In this document: in pieces, positions 14,051 through 22,204 of the stretch
Numbering within the stretch: position 1 is the stretch's first letter
Layout of the letters: each line of letters starts with the position of its first letter
Origin: FEN-1139 sp964396375
GTDB taxonomy: Bacteria > Myxococcota_A > Polyangia > Polyangiales > Polyangiaceae
Direction: 5' to 3'
Length of the DNA stretch: 64,000 bases
Assembly: GCA_964396375.1 (NCBI GenBank)
Contig: CAYNEY010000032.1
Span: 1 to 64,000, forward strand
Notes under the pieces: generated by a model
Databases searched by the model: none
The model's input: the letters and a program-made list of their open reading frames with translations, nothing else
What the model was told of the DNA's origin: nothing
Translations under genes and position numbers: made by a program

Positions 14051-14909
14051 CACGAGCCTCCGGTCGTACGGTTGCGAAAAGGGTGCGCGTCGCCTCCTCA
14101 GCCAGCGCTGCCGCACGATGCACCCGTTGCCCCAGCTGTCCGGCTCCGATCGTGCTCTCGGCGAGTGTCACGGCACGGCGCGCTACCGCACCCACCATCA
14201 TGATCTCACGCAGTAGCTTTTCCTCGCAATTGGCCCCTTTGCTGCTGCGCTGGCTCGCCCTCAGCGCGAGCACGGGATCGCTTGTCACCAGGTGCCTGCC
14301 CTGCTCAGTCGCCCCTTGCCACAAGCGGACAAGCTCACCCACCTGTCGACTTGACAGATGATGGGCGCTCGCCGCACTCGCCAGTGACTGCCAGTTCCCC
14401 ACCTTGGCACGCGCCAAGGGCACCAAGTACCTGGCTGCTGCATGGGCCGATAGCCCTCCGCTGCGCACCAACTCCTGTACTGACTCGGGCAACTCCGCTA
14501 CCAGTGCTAGCCGACGGCTCACCCAGCTCTCTGACTTGTCGAATCGACGTGCCAGTTCCCCGAGCCTCAGTCCAAAGCGCCCCTGCAACTCCGCCAACAG
14601 CCACCCCTGCTCCAGGGCGCTGTCGCTGCTCCCTGCACCCATCAGTCGAGTGACCACCAGCGCCTCGGCCTCACCAAGTTCCCAGGCCAACACCTGCACC
14701 GTGTCCCGACGCAGCCGGTGCAGAGCCCTAACCCGTTTGTAGCCGTCCACCAAGACCCACCCGGCGGTGGTGTCCTTCACCACCACCACCGGCACTTGCT
14801 GACCCACCTCCGACAGCGAGGCCGTCAGTATGCGCTCACGGTGGGGGTCGCGACGCCGCAGCGCCGCGTACCGCTGCCCTATCTCGTGCAACTCGAGTTC
14901 CATGGCCAC
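14040..14909 (-). CDS. ParB-like protein encoded in IS21-type element
   Basis: About 289 residues, with a start at GTG 14909 or ATG 14903. The N-terminal half is a ParB/Srx-like domain: ILTASLSEVGQQVPVVVVKD, then GWVLVDGYKRVRALHRLRRD, matching the position of the ParB GERR-type box. The middle carries an HTH (LGELARRFDKSESWVSRRLA) and the following VRSGGLSAHAAARYLVPLAR, as in ParB. It lacks an obvious parA partner and lies between the zinc-finger ORF and istA, overlapping both. It is carried inside the transposon ends, so it is element cargo or a transposition accessory and not chromosomal parB. Its role in target choice or transpososome assembly is an open inference. Confidence 0.8.
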   Translation of the reverse strand: MAMELELHEIGQRYAALRRRDPHRERILTASLSEVGQQVPVVVVKDTTAGWVLVDGYKRVRALHRLRRDTVQVLAWELGEAEALVVTRLMGAGSSDSALEQGWLLAELQGRFGLRLGELARRFDKSESWVSRRLALVAELPESVQELVRSGGLSAHAAARYLVPLARAKVGNWQSLASAASAHHLSSRQVGELVRLWQGATEQGRHLVTSDPVLALRASQRSSKGANCEEKLLREIMMVGAVARRAVTLAESTIGAGQLGQRVHRAAALAEEATRTLFATVRPEARDAG

Positions 14910-15351
14910 TACCCTGTGCTAGCCCCGCTCGCCGTTTGTCGTCCGCCTCGGCAACTCTGCCCAATTGCTGTGTCCTTTCAGACACTTGGCTCTTCCTCGC
15001 CATTTGCGCGCCGAGAAGCAGTAGTCGGCCCAATTGCTGAAGAATTACCGCCCCTTGTGCCCCGAACTGCATTTGCGCGTGGAACCAGGGAAGTGACCTC
15101 AATTTCCCCACAGGCACCCCCATATCAACCGCACTTCCCCCTTTGGTCGCAGCCTCCTCTGCCTGCGCTACCGCGTCCACTCGTCGTGCCCGCCAATATT
15201 CTGGATTCGCACGCCGCCAGCGCTCCTGCTGCCGACGCTCCCGCTCCCTCTGACACTCGGGGGCAGAGCACACCAGCTGTCGTTTCCCAACCCGCGGATC
15301 AGGGAAGAACCACCTTCGGCAGATTGAACATGGTCGCTTGCGCTGGGCCAT
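14836..15351 (-). CDS. Zinc-finger-like accessory protein of IS21-type element
   Basis: About 171 residues from ATG 15351 (MAQRKRPCSICRRWFFPD). Cysteines in CSICRRW and CSAPEC, 20 residues apart, suggest a zinc knuckle. It is followed by a basic helix (QRERERRQQERWRRANPEYW) and then a glutamine/leucine-rich middle. The last 23 codons overlap the start of the ParB-like gene in another frame, a longer overlap than usual, so the true 3' end could be displaced by a frameshift. It lies within the terminal repeats and is the first gene of the operon. DNA binding is likely. I do not recognise a named family. Confidence 0.65.
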   Translation of the reverse strand: MAQRKRPCSICRRWFFPDPRVGKRQLVCSAPECQRERERRQQERWRRANPEYWRARRVDAVAQAEEAATKGGSAVDMGVPVGKLRSLPWFHAQMQFGAQGAVILQQLGRLLLLGAQMARKSQVSERTQQLGRVAEADDKRRAGLAQGSGHGTRVARDRAAVRGAAASRPPP

Positions 15352-15411
15352 GCCCTCTCGCATCGGGCCTCCACGCCTCAACCGCCAACACCCGCTCAGC
15401 TCACACGCCCT

Positions 15412-15453
15412 GGGTCACTTCTCGAGAGCAAACCCGGGTCATTTTTGGAGAGC
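15412..15453. repeat. Right-end transposase-binding-site-like repeats
   Basis: GGGTCACTTCTCGAGAGC (15412-15429) and GGGTCATTTTTGGAGAGC (15436-15453) are 24 bp apart, just inside the right terminus. Confidence 0.75.
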
Positions 15454-15460
15454 GCTGAAG

Positions 15461-15468
15461 CACCACGC
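15461..15468. repeat. 8-bp target-site duplication, right copy
   Basis: CACCACGC directly right of the element end, matching 11704-11711. Confidence 0.9.
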
Positions 15469-15801
15469 GAACTCGCGGAATTGACTGGTGAAGGTCGCGT
15501 TGCCTTGATTGGCCCGATTCGTAAGGAGCTGCTTTCCGGCATCACGGTCACGGCTCAATACAAGCTGTTTCGGGATCACTTGCCCCCATTTCGTGACCTT
15601 GAACTTGAGCCTGAAGACTACGAAGATGCCGCTGCGTGCAACTGATGCCACGAACGCGGGCTACGGGGTTCCAATGCGAAGTCCCTGATTCGCGTTATCC
15701 CGATGTGCCGGAACCGTGCCACCTACACGATGGACGGTGACTTCCGACAGCACGCCCAGGTTGTGAAGCTCACGCTTCACCAGCCACGCTCCCATCACTG
15801 A
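15469..15801 (+). pseudogene. vapC: vapC PIN-domain toxin, 3' part
   Basis: Continuing in frame from codon 26 at 11711, the sequence encodes ELAELTGEGRVALIGPIRKE, LLSGITVTAQYKLFRDHLPP and LEPEDYEDAAACN. It then meets a TGA at 15643-15645 (codon 85) and continues in the same frame CHERGLRGSNAKSLI, then TYTMDGDFRQHAQVV with the C-terminal PIN acidic residues, to a stop at 15799-15801. Rejoined length is 136 codons, normal for VapC. The gene therefore carries two lesions, the IS insertion and one nonsense codon. Confidence 0.85.
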
Positions 15802-15819
15802 GGAGCGCGGGACGGTACG

Positions 15820-16218
15820 CTACGGGACCGCCAACTCGACGGTGAGCGACTCGTATTGGCCGCAGGCCTGGTCGTAGTCCCTCCTCACCTTCTCCTCGGC
15901 CAGCTCGTGGCCAACCTGGTCGAGAACCACCAGCGTGAGCACGTCACTCCGAGGTGAATCCGGGGGAAGGAACGTCGTCCCACAGCTGCCATCAGTAGGG
16001 GATTCTACGGTCTGGGCTTCGGTCAGGATCGTGACTCCGCTTTGGAAACGCACCTTCACCTCATCGCAGGCGCCTGCACCGCGGACCTGCACCGTGATGT
16101 GGCCCTTCACGATGGTGGGACAGCCCACTTGTTCTCCCGAGCACCCCGCGGGACCAGCCGAGAGCACGGTCACGGCCATGAAAACTGCGCAAAGAGAGCT
16201 TCTGGAACGTGGGCTCAT
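15820..16218 (-). CDS. Putative lipoprotein, unknown function
   Basis: 132 residues from the ATG at 16218 (MSPRSRSSLCAVFMAVTVLS). A signal peptide ends in SAGPAGC, a weak lipobox, so this is probably a lipid-anchored envelope protein. The mature part has four further cysteines (VGCPTIV, GACDEV, GSCGTT, QACGQY) and beta-strand-rich sequence such as GHITVQVRGAG, which suggests a small disulfide-stabilised domain. It has no recognised family. It lies between the vapC remnant and IS630, an isolated survivor in the mobile region. Confidence 0.65.
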   Translation of the reverse strand: MSPRSRSSLCAVFMAVTVLSAGPAGCSGEQVGCPTIVKGHITVQVRGAGACDEVKVRFQSGVTILTEAQTVESPTDGSCGTTFLPPDSPRSDVLTLVVLDQVGHELAEEKVRRDYDQACGQYESLTVELAVP

Positions 16219-16500
16219 TCGGTCTCCATGTGGCTGGAAAGAGGGATACCTCGCGTGCAGACGGAGGCGCAGTAAAGGTTGTAGCAAGTGGTAAGCTCAC
16301 TGGTTGCATTCACGCAACTCGCGAGGTCCGAATCCAGCAGGTTGCAACCAAATCACCGGTCGCGATCCTGGATCAACGCTCAGAACCGGATCATGGACCG
16401 GCTGGAATCGTGATGAACGAGCACGGTTCTGGTCGAAAAATGTGTGGGCACGCCCTCAAAGTGCGGGTTGCGAAATCTACACGGAAAGGACGTACCCACG
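16219..16500. other. Noncoding sequence upstream of IS630 remnant
   Basis: No gene is supported. A tRNA-like arrangement at 16277-16350 was examined and rejected. Confidence 0.4.
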
Positions 16501-17256
16501 GTGGAGACTGTAGCTTGGATTACGAAGAAGCGCGCGCGCTCACTCATTCGCTGGGCCCGAAAGTCGAAGGATACCGCTCTGCTCACGAGGGTTCTGGTCG
16601 TCGTGGCGGCCCTGTGGAGGGGCAGAGACCACCGTTCGGTCGCTGAGTCGTTCGGATGCACACCTGCCTCGGTGTCACGATGGGTGCGTCGATTCCGAAC
16701 CGGGAGACGAGAAGGTCTCCTGGATCGTCGGGAAGGCAACGGAACCACGAAGGCCAGCGCCGAGTTCGTGCACGTCGTTGAAGAGGTACTCGCGGGCTCC
16801 CCGCTGGACTTCGAGTACAAACGACCGACCTGGACGAGGGAGCTGTTGGCAAGCGTGGCCGAGGAGCGAACTGGCGTCCGGGTCAGTGTCTGCGTGATGG
16901 GTCGCGTACTCAAGCGATTGGGCGCACGCCGCGGCAACCCCAAGCCCGTTGTTCTGTGTCCCCTCTCGAATCGGCAACAGCGCCGACGTTTGGCCAAGAT
17001 TCGTCGGATGATTGCGGAGCTTCCGGCAGATGAGGTTGCTGTCTACGAGGACGAAGCCGACATTCATCTCAACCCCAAGATCGGACTGGATTGGATGCGC
17101 CGCGGTCATCAGCGCCTCGTCGTCACCCCCGGCAAGAACCAGAAAGCCTACGTTGCTGGCGCGCTGGATGCTCGTGACGGAACGATCGTATGGACCGGCG
17201 CGGCGCAGAAGAACACGGGCCTATTCATCCAGCTTCTCAGTACGCGCTCGGGGTGA
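16501..17256 (+). pseudogene. IS630-family transposase, C-terminally truncated
   Basis: GTG 16501 starts ETVAWITKKRARSLIRWARK. An HTH follows (HRSVAESFGCTPASVSRWVR), then RPTWTRELLASVAEERTGVR. The DDE core begins with Asp/Glu in VAVYEDEADIHLNPKIGLDW and continues AYVAGALDARDGTIVWTGA. Homology ends at LFIQLL near 17244 and the frame stops at 17256. The second Asp (LDN) and final Glu of the catalytic triad are missing, so it cannot be active. About 70 percent of the protein remains. Confidence 0.85.
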
Positions 17257-17325
17257 GCATGGGCGGCGCGATGCTCGCCGCATCGACGGTGCGGAAGTAC
17301 CCTCTCCGCGGTCGAGCTTGGTAGT

Positions 17326-17625
17326 TCATGCAGCCTCCGCGATGGGAGCACCCAGCTTCGTTGCTCGGTACTCCGAGGGCGTCGCGCAGCCAATGGCTTG
17401 ATGCGGCCGGCGGTTGTTGTAGGTCTTCACCCAGGCCACGATGGCTGCCCGCAGCTCGTCCACCGTTTCCGAGTCGCGTAGCCAGACCACCTCCTCCTTG
17501 AGGGTTCGGTTCACGCGCTCCACGACAGCGTTGCCCGTGGGCCGACCGATGGGTGACAACGTGTGCTCAAGACTCCAAGCTTCGCATGGCTCACGGCAAT
17601 CTTCTTTGGTGTACACCGCACCGCG
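17326..17625 (-). pseudogene. IS3-family transposase OrfB, C-terminal fragment
   Basis: The minus strand encodes the end of an IS3 integrase-type transposase: EHTLSPIGRPTGNAVVERVN, RTLKEEVVWLRDSETVDEL and TYNNRRPHQAIGCATPSEY, stopping at 17326. The catalytic Glu is that of the ERVNRTLKEE stretch. Upstream parts are missing because the fragment adjoins the toxin remnant at about 17630. Confidence 0.82.
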
Positions 17626-17629
17626 GCGC

Positions 17630-17847
17630 GAAGTCCTTGTTCGAAGAAGAGCTCGCAACAGTCATTAGGCAAATCCGCAGCGATAGAGGACAGGGTCAGG
17701 TATATCGAGTTGTCGGAACGTTGGGGCAACCACGGCTCCTGATGCCGAAGACGGCACATCACCTGTGCTCTTTGCGTAGAAGGCCGCGATCTGATCTTGG
17801 TCCCGTGCGTCTGGGGCGCTCGCCGCAACCGTGGCCCGAAGCTGTAG
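17630..17847 (+). pseudogene. RelE/ParE-family toxin remnant (fifth copy)
   Basis: The sequence reads SLFEEELATVIRQIRSDRGQ, then QPRLLMPKTAHHL, and after a frameshift near 17770, EGRDLILVPCVWGARRNRG, ending PKL and TAG at 17845-17847. This is the toxin of the four-module array, lacking about the first 28 residues and with a frameshift. A weak copy of the post-toxin block follows. It marks the far edge of the mobile region and shows that the array once extended further or was rearranged. Confidence 0.8.
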
Positions 17848-17990
17848 CGGTTTCTTGGGTCGCCCCAGGGAAGAGTGGGTCCACTCAACGGGCCCGGCTT
17901 CGGCCGTGCGACCACGGCTTGGGAGGGGCTTTCCACTGGCCGACGGACAGAGCTGGCTCTATGCTCCTGGCGCGGGATTTCACTCTCACT

Positions 17991-18254
17991 ATGGACCAAC
18001 CAACCCTGTGCGCGCAAATCAAACAGCTTATCATCTCCGAGCTCGATCTGCGCTCGAAGACACCGGCAGATATCGCGGATGATGCCCTGCTCTTCGGGGG
18101 TGGACTCGGTCTTGACTCCCTGGACGCCCTTCAGTTGGTGACGGCCCTCGAGGAGCGCTACGGCGTGACCCTGCCTGCCGGCGATGAGGTTCGGCCGATC
18201 TTCGCCTCGGTGAGCAGCATCGCCGAGTTCATCGAGAAGTCGACGCCGGCGTGA
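17991..18254 (+). CDS. Acyl carrier protein
   Basis: 87 residues from ATG 17991 (MDQPTLCAQIKQLIISELDL). An in-frame ATG at 17961 is possible but less likely. The phosphopantetheine attachment serine is in GLGLDSLDALQLVTALEERY, the standard DSL motif near residue 47. The C-terminal helix ends IAEFIEKSTPA. The stop TGA overlaps the start of the ketosynthase gene, so ACP and KS are translated together. It probably carries the growing chain for the two downstream ketosynthases and is not the housekeeping fatty-acid ACP, since no fab genes are nearby. Confidence 0.88.
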   Translation: MDQPTLCAQIKQLIISELDLRSKTPADIADDALLFGGGLGLDSLDALQLVTALEERYGVTLPAGDEVRPIFASVSSIAEFIEKSTPA

Positions 18255-20251
18255 TGACGACCTCCGCCCGCTCGCTGGCGGTGACGGGGCTCGGCGCGGT
18301 GACGGCGCTCGGGCCCGATGCGCGGAGCAGCTTCGCCCGGTTGTTGGAGGGAGCTCGGGGCTTCGAGGAGCAGCCGGGGGGCAAGCTGCTGGCGAAGGTG
18401 CCCGAGGCGTACCTCGGGCCTCGGCGCGATCCGGATGATCGCGCCCGCGGCGAGCGGTTGGCGCAGAGAGCAGCGCGGGAGGCGCTCGGTGCGGCTCGGC
18501 TCGAAGGGGTGCCGTTTGGGCTGGTGGTGGGTACCACGACGGGCTCGGTGGTGGGGCTCGAGGCGCTGCTCGCTCGCGAGGCGGACGCGACCGAGCGGGC
18601 GGCGCATTTCGCGCGGCACAACCTGGCTTCAGTGGCTCGCGCGCTTCGGCACGAATTCGAAGGAGCCGTGCTTGGCACGAGTCTCTGCTCGGCCTGCTCG
18701 AGCGGTGCGATGGCGCTCGTGCTGGGGGCCGAGTGGTTGCGCTCGGGACGCGTGCCAGCGGTGTTGGTGGGGGGAGTGGACGCGTGTTGTACGCTCACCG
18801 AGCTCGGGTTCGCCTCCCTGGGCCTGCTTTCGCCCACCGGTTGCCGTCCCTTCGATGAGCGCCGCGACGGGCTCACCCTCGGCGAGGGCGCCGGCTTCTT
18901 GGTGCTCGAGTTGGCCGAACACGCCCGCGCTCGTGGGGCGAACATCTTCGCGTTCTTGAGCGGGTACAGCGCGGGGGCGGAGGCCTTCCACCTCACGCAG
19001 CCCGAGCCCACCGGGCGTGATTCGGCCCAGCTGCTCGCTCGTGCGCTCTCGCGGGCCCCCGGGGCCGAGGCGAGGATCGACTACGTGAACGCCCACGGCA
19101 CGGGTACACCGAGCAACGATCGCGCCGAGGCCCTGGCGCTCGCTCAGGCCTTCGCGGGGCGCACTGAGGCGCCTTGGGTATCCTCCTGCAAGGGACAGCT
19201 CGGGCATACCTTGGGTGCAGCGGGGGCCCTCGAGGCGGTGTTCACCGTACTCGCGCTTGCAAGGCAAGAACTCCCTGCTTCCGGTGGTCTCGAGGTCCCG
19301 ATGCCCGGGCTCCGGCATGTGGGTGCGGTGGGGCAGCCTGCGCCGCTCCGGGCAGCCTGCAGCACCTCGTTTGGATTTGGAGGGGTGGGCGTGGCGCTCG
19401 TGTTCGACACCGAGGAGCCGCGGCACACCGAACAGCCACGGCAGGCGGTTGCCATCACGCGTGCGGTGCGCCTCCCCGAGACGCAAACCTTCTCGGCTCT
19501 CAATGAGCTCGAGGCTGCGCGCTCGCGACGCTTCGATGCTCAGACCGCCGTAACGGCTGCCTGCGCGGCGCGGCTGCTCGCGCCTTCCCTCGAACCCGAC
19601 GCGAGGCTCGGGCTGGTGTGTGGGCTTTTGCACGGCAATATAGAGCGAACCGTGCAGTTTCTGGAGCGCGCCACCAAAAGGGGTGCTGCCCCAGCGGAAT
19701 TTCCGCATATTTTGCCCTCGTCGATCGCGGGCAATGCTTCGCTGTACGCGGGGCTCCGGGGACCGGTGCTGGCGGTGGCCGAGCCCGAGGCTTGGGTGGC
19801 GAGCGCGCTCTCGAGCGCCGCCGAGCTGCTCGCCGGGGGAGAAGCGGACGCGATGCTGGCGGGGGCGGCAGAGGGAAGCGGGACGGATGGGACCGATGCG
19901 GAGGTGCCCGAGCTTGGGATCTTCTTTTTGCTCCAGCCGGTCGCGCGCCTCTCGGATCAAACGGCGGTGATGCTCGACGCCACGGGTCCACTCACCGGTG
20001 CGATGCCTGCGTTGGTTCCTGGTGAGGTGGTGTTCGTGCTCGCGCATCAGCGTGGAGCACTCCCCGAGGAGCTCGCGGAGGCTCCCTTTCGCATGGTGAC
20101 GGCCGAGGGCGCCCTGGCTGGGGGAGAGCTCTTGTTCGAGGCGGTGCAGGCCCTAGAAAAAGGTGAGCTAGAAGCGGCCCGAGTGGTGGAAGTGACAGAG
20201 AACGGGTGCTTCGTTACCGCGCTCACACGGAGCGCTCGGCGCGAACCATGA
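18254..20251 (+). CDS. Beta-ketoacyl-ACP synthase with extra degenerate KS-like C-terminal half (KS1)
   Basis: About 665 residues, starting at ATG 18254 or GTG 18251. Residues 1-390 form a complete KAS II/type II PKS-like ketosynthase: active-site Cys near 148 in SACSSGAMAL, His in VNAHGTGTPSNDRAEA, and His in GQLGHTLGAAGALEA. The remaining 270 residues look like a second thiolase-fold N-terminal half (RLGLVCGLLHGNIERTVQFL, PSSIAGNASLYAGLRGP, LLAGGEADAMLAGAAE) with no Cys at the nucleophile position. The length is about 250 more than a normal KS. It is coupled to the ACP upstream and to KS2 downstream by 4-bp overlaps, as KS-alpha/KS-beta pairs are. The product is unknown. Confidence 0.85.
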   Translation: MTTSARSLAVTGLGAVTALGPDARSSFARLLEGARGFEEQPGGKLLAKVPEAYLGPRRDPDDRARGERLAQRAAREALGAARLEGVPFGLVVGTTTGSVVGLEALLAREADATERAAHFARHNLASVARALRHEFEGAVLGTSLCSACSSGAMALVLGAEWLRSGRVPAVLVGGVDACCTLTELGFASLGLLSPTGCRPFDERRDGLTLGEGAGFLVLELAEHARARGANIFAFLSGYSAGAEAFHLTQPEPTGRDSAQLLARALSRAPGAEARIDYVNAHGTGTPSNDRAEALALAQAFAGRTEAPWVSSCKGQLGHTLGAAGALEAVFTVLALARQELPASGGLEVPMPGLRHVGAVGQPAPLRAACSTSFGFGGVGVALVFDTEEPRHTEQPRQAVAITRAVRLPETQTFSALNELEAARSRRFDAQTAVTAACAARLLAPSLEPDARLGLVCGLLHGNIERTVQFLERATKRGAAPAEFPHILPSSIAGNASLYAGLRGPVLAVAEPEAWVASALSSAAELLAGGEADAMLAGAAEGSGTDGTDAEVPELGIFFLLQPVARLSDQTAVMLDATGPLTGAMPALVPGEVVFVLAHQRGALPEELAEAPFRMVTAEGALAGGELLFEAVQALEKGELEAARVVEVTENGCFVTALTRSARREP

Positions 20252-22095
20252 GGGTCCCGATCTCGTTGCTCGCTTACGCGGCGCTCTCCCCGGCAGGGCG
20301 TGGAGCGGCCGCTCTCGGCCTGGCTCCCGTGGGGGAGCGTGCCGAGAGCTTCGCGCGGCCTTGCCCGCAGATGTTGGCTGAGGGATTTCGGCGGCCGATT
20401 TCCGTGAGGCTTGCTCCGGAGCACCTCGCCGAAGCGACCGCATCGGAGCGCCATCTGCGCCTGCTCGAGCTTCTGGCGCGCGAGCTCATGGTCGAGCTCG
20501 ATCGGGTGTTGGTCGATTGGCGAAAGCGGCGGATCGCGCTCATCCTGGGCACCTCCGCTGGTGCCATGCCCGCCCTCGAGGTGGCGCTGGCCCGAAGGGC
20601 TGCGGGCGAGCCAGTGCCGCGAGAGCTGGCAGAGAAGCTCGGCTATGCCGCGCCCCTCACGCATCTCGAGGGGTGTCTCGGCGTGCCTTTGGTCTCGTCG
20701 TACACCGTGCTCGCCGCCTGCGCCTCGTCGTCCCTTGCCCTCGGGCTCGGGGCACGCCTGCTCGCTCACGGGCACGCCGAGCTGGTGCTCGCGGGCGGCT
20801 ACGACGTGTGGAGCTCCTTCGTCGCGGGAGGTTTCGAGGCGCTCAACGCGACCACGGCCAGTGCCTGCCGGCCCTTCCGCGCCGAGCGTGATGGCATGGT
20901 GGCAAGTGAGGGCGGCGCGTTGGCGGCGCTGGTCGCCGAGCCCGCGCGGGGACCGTATCTGGTCGGGTTTGGCTGCGCCAGTGAGGCGTTTCATGCCACG
21001 GCGCCGCATCCCGAGGGGCATGGTCCGCGGGAGGCCTCCCTGCGCGCCCTCGAGGATGCTGATCTCCCTGCGTCCTCAGTGAACCTAGTGAGCGCTCACG
21101 GCACTGCCACCCCTTACAACGATCGCGCCGAGGCCTTGGCGCTCGCGTCCCTCGGGCTCGCGCCGGGGTATGTCGTTCACGGCGCGAAGGCTACCCTCGG
21201 TCACACCATGGGTGCCGCGGGGCTCCTCGAGACCCTGGCGATGCTCGAGGCGATGCGTGGCGGGATTCTTCCCGCCACGGCGGGTGACGGCGCGCTCGAA
21301 CCCACGTTCACGGGCAGGCTCCTCGAGCGCACCGAGGTGGGCACGACCCGAGCCGCGCTCAAGCTGGCCTCGGCCTTCGGCGGCTTCACGGCGGCTCTTC
21401 TGTGGTCCGAGGTGCCTTCGGAAGCACCGCGGCCGCTCTGGCCCGTCACGCTCGTGGTGGGGCCGGCCGTGACGGGGCTAGAGCTCGAACTCGCGCGCCG
21501 CCTGTGTGCCAATGTCACCCGACTCGAGCGGCTCGATCCGAGCGGCGAGCTTACCCTCGGTGCGGTGACAGCGCTCTTGTCGGCGCGAGGACTCACCCTC
21601 CCTTCGCAGACCGCGGTGGTGCTCGCCACTGAGCTCGGGAGCCTCGAGGCCAACGAGCGCTTCGATCTTCGCCGTCGCGCACAGGGGCCAAAAGGCTGCG
21701 AGCCGCGACGCTTTCCCGCCACCTCGCCCAACTTGGCAGCGGCCGAGGTTAGCTTGGCTTTCGCGCTCCATGGCCCCTGCTTTGCCGTGTGCCATGAGCT
21801 TCGCGCGGTCGCCGAGGCTCGGCTGGTCGGGCACGATCTGGTGGCCGCAGGTGACGTGGAGGCTTGCCTGGTGGTGCAGAGTGACGAGGTGGGGCCGACC
21901 GCGCGCGCGCTGCTGGAAGCCAAGGGTTCAGCGCCGAAGACCTCCCGCGCCCGCGCGGTGCTGTTCGTCCGCGGAGCCGAACACGCTCCATCGACGCGGG
22001 CCGAAATCAGCACGCGCTCGCGTCGGCACGACGAACTTGGGAGTGACGACGAGGCATTCTGGTCCGAGTTCGAGGCAGGGCCGACCACAAGCTAA
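20248..22095 (+). CDS. Second beta-ketoacyl synthase-like protein with degenerate C-terminal half (KS2)
   Basis: 615 residues from ATG 20248, overlapping the KS1 stop (ATGA). The KS domain keeps Cys near 158 in TVLAACASSSLALGLGARL, His in VSAHGTATPYNDRAEALAL, and His in ATLGHTMGAAGLLETL. All three catalytic residues are present, so it is not a simple chain-length factor, which usually lacks the Cys. A C-terminal part of about 200 residues again resembles a Cys-less KS N-half (TAVVLATELGSLEANERFDL, ALHGPCFAVCHELRAVAEA, VAAGDVEACLVVQSDE). It probably forms a heterodimer with KS1, by analogy with type II systems. That is inference. Confidence 0.83.
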   Translation: MRVPISLLAYAALSPAGRGAAALGLAPVGERAESFARPCPQMLAEGFRRPISVRLAPEHLAEATASERHLRLLELLARELMVELDRVLVDWRKRRIALILGTSAGAMPALEVALARRAAGEPVPRELAEKLGYAAPLTHLEGCLGVPLVSSYTVLAACASSSLALGLGARLLAHGHAELVLAGGYDVWSSFVAGGFEALNATTASACRPFRAERDGMVASEGGALAALVAEPARGPYLVGFGCASEAFHATAPHPEGHGPREASLRALEDADLPASSVNLVSAHGTATPYNDRAEALALASLGLAPGYVVHGAKATLGHTMGAAGLLETLAMLEAMRGGILPATAGDGALEPTFTGRLLERTEVGTTRAALKLASAFGGFTAALLWSEVPSEAPRPLWPVTLVVGPAVTGLELELARRLCANVTRLERLDPSGELTLGAVTALLSARGLTLPSQTAVVLATELGSLEANERFDLRRRAQGPKGCEPRRFPATSPNLAAAEVSLAFALHGPCFAVCHELRAVAEARLVGHDLVAAGDVEACLVVQSDEVGPTARALLEAKGSAPKTSRARAVLFVRGAEHAPSTRAEISTRSRRHDELGSDDEAFWSEFEAGPTTS

Positions 22096-22204
22096 CATCG
22101 GCCCCTTGGCCCGTCTTTCCAGGGCTTGCGGGGCTGGCACGACTTTGTAAGGGTTGTCGCGGAATGCCCCGGGCAACCCGTGGCGTTCAATGACGAGAGC
22201 ATCC

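Larger units (their letters stand above)
11712..15460 (-). mobile_element. IS21-type element with four genes (ParB-like and zinc-finger accessory genes)
   Basis: The element is 3749 bp. It ends in inverted CTTCAGCGCT (11712-11721) and AGCGCTGAAG (15451-15460) and is flanked by the 8-bp duplication CACCACGC. Inside each end lie repeated binding-site-like units: GGGTCACTTCTCGAGAGC (15412-15429) and GGGTCATTTTTGGAGAGC (15436-15453) on the right, with diverged counterparts at about 11721-11765 on the left. Four minus-strand genes are arranged zinc-finger ORF, parB-like, istA, istB, each overlapping the next. Typical IS21 elements carry only istA and istB. Clean termini and duplication indicate insertion as one unit. 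A 10-N gap lies in istB. Confidence 0.9.

Noticed and set aside
16277..16350. tRNA-like sequence
   Set aside because: A 7-bp acceptor-like stem (GGTTGTA with TGCAACC) and a GGTCCGAATCC T-loop-like string are present at tRNA length, but the T stem and D stem do not pair and the anticodon loop has six bases.
17553..18254. 233-codon frame containing the ACP
   Set aside because: The N-terminal part is the fifth toxin remnant and intergenic sequence; the ACP starts at 17991.
18629..20047. A 472-codon minus-strand open frame inside KS1
   Set aside because: High-GC antisense shadow of a gene with a clear ketosynthase domain.
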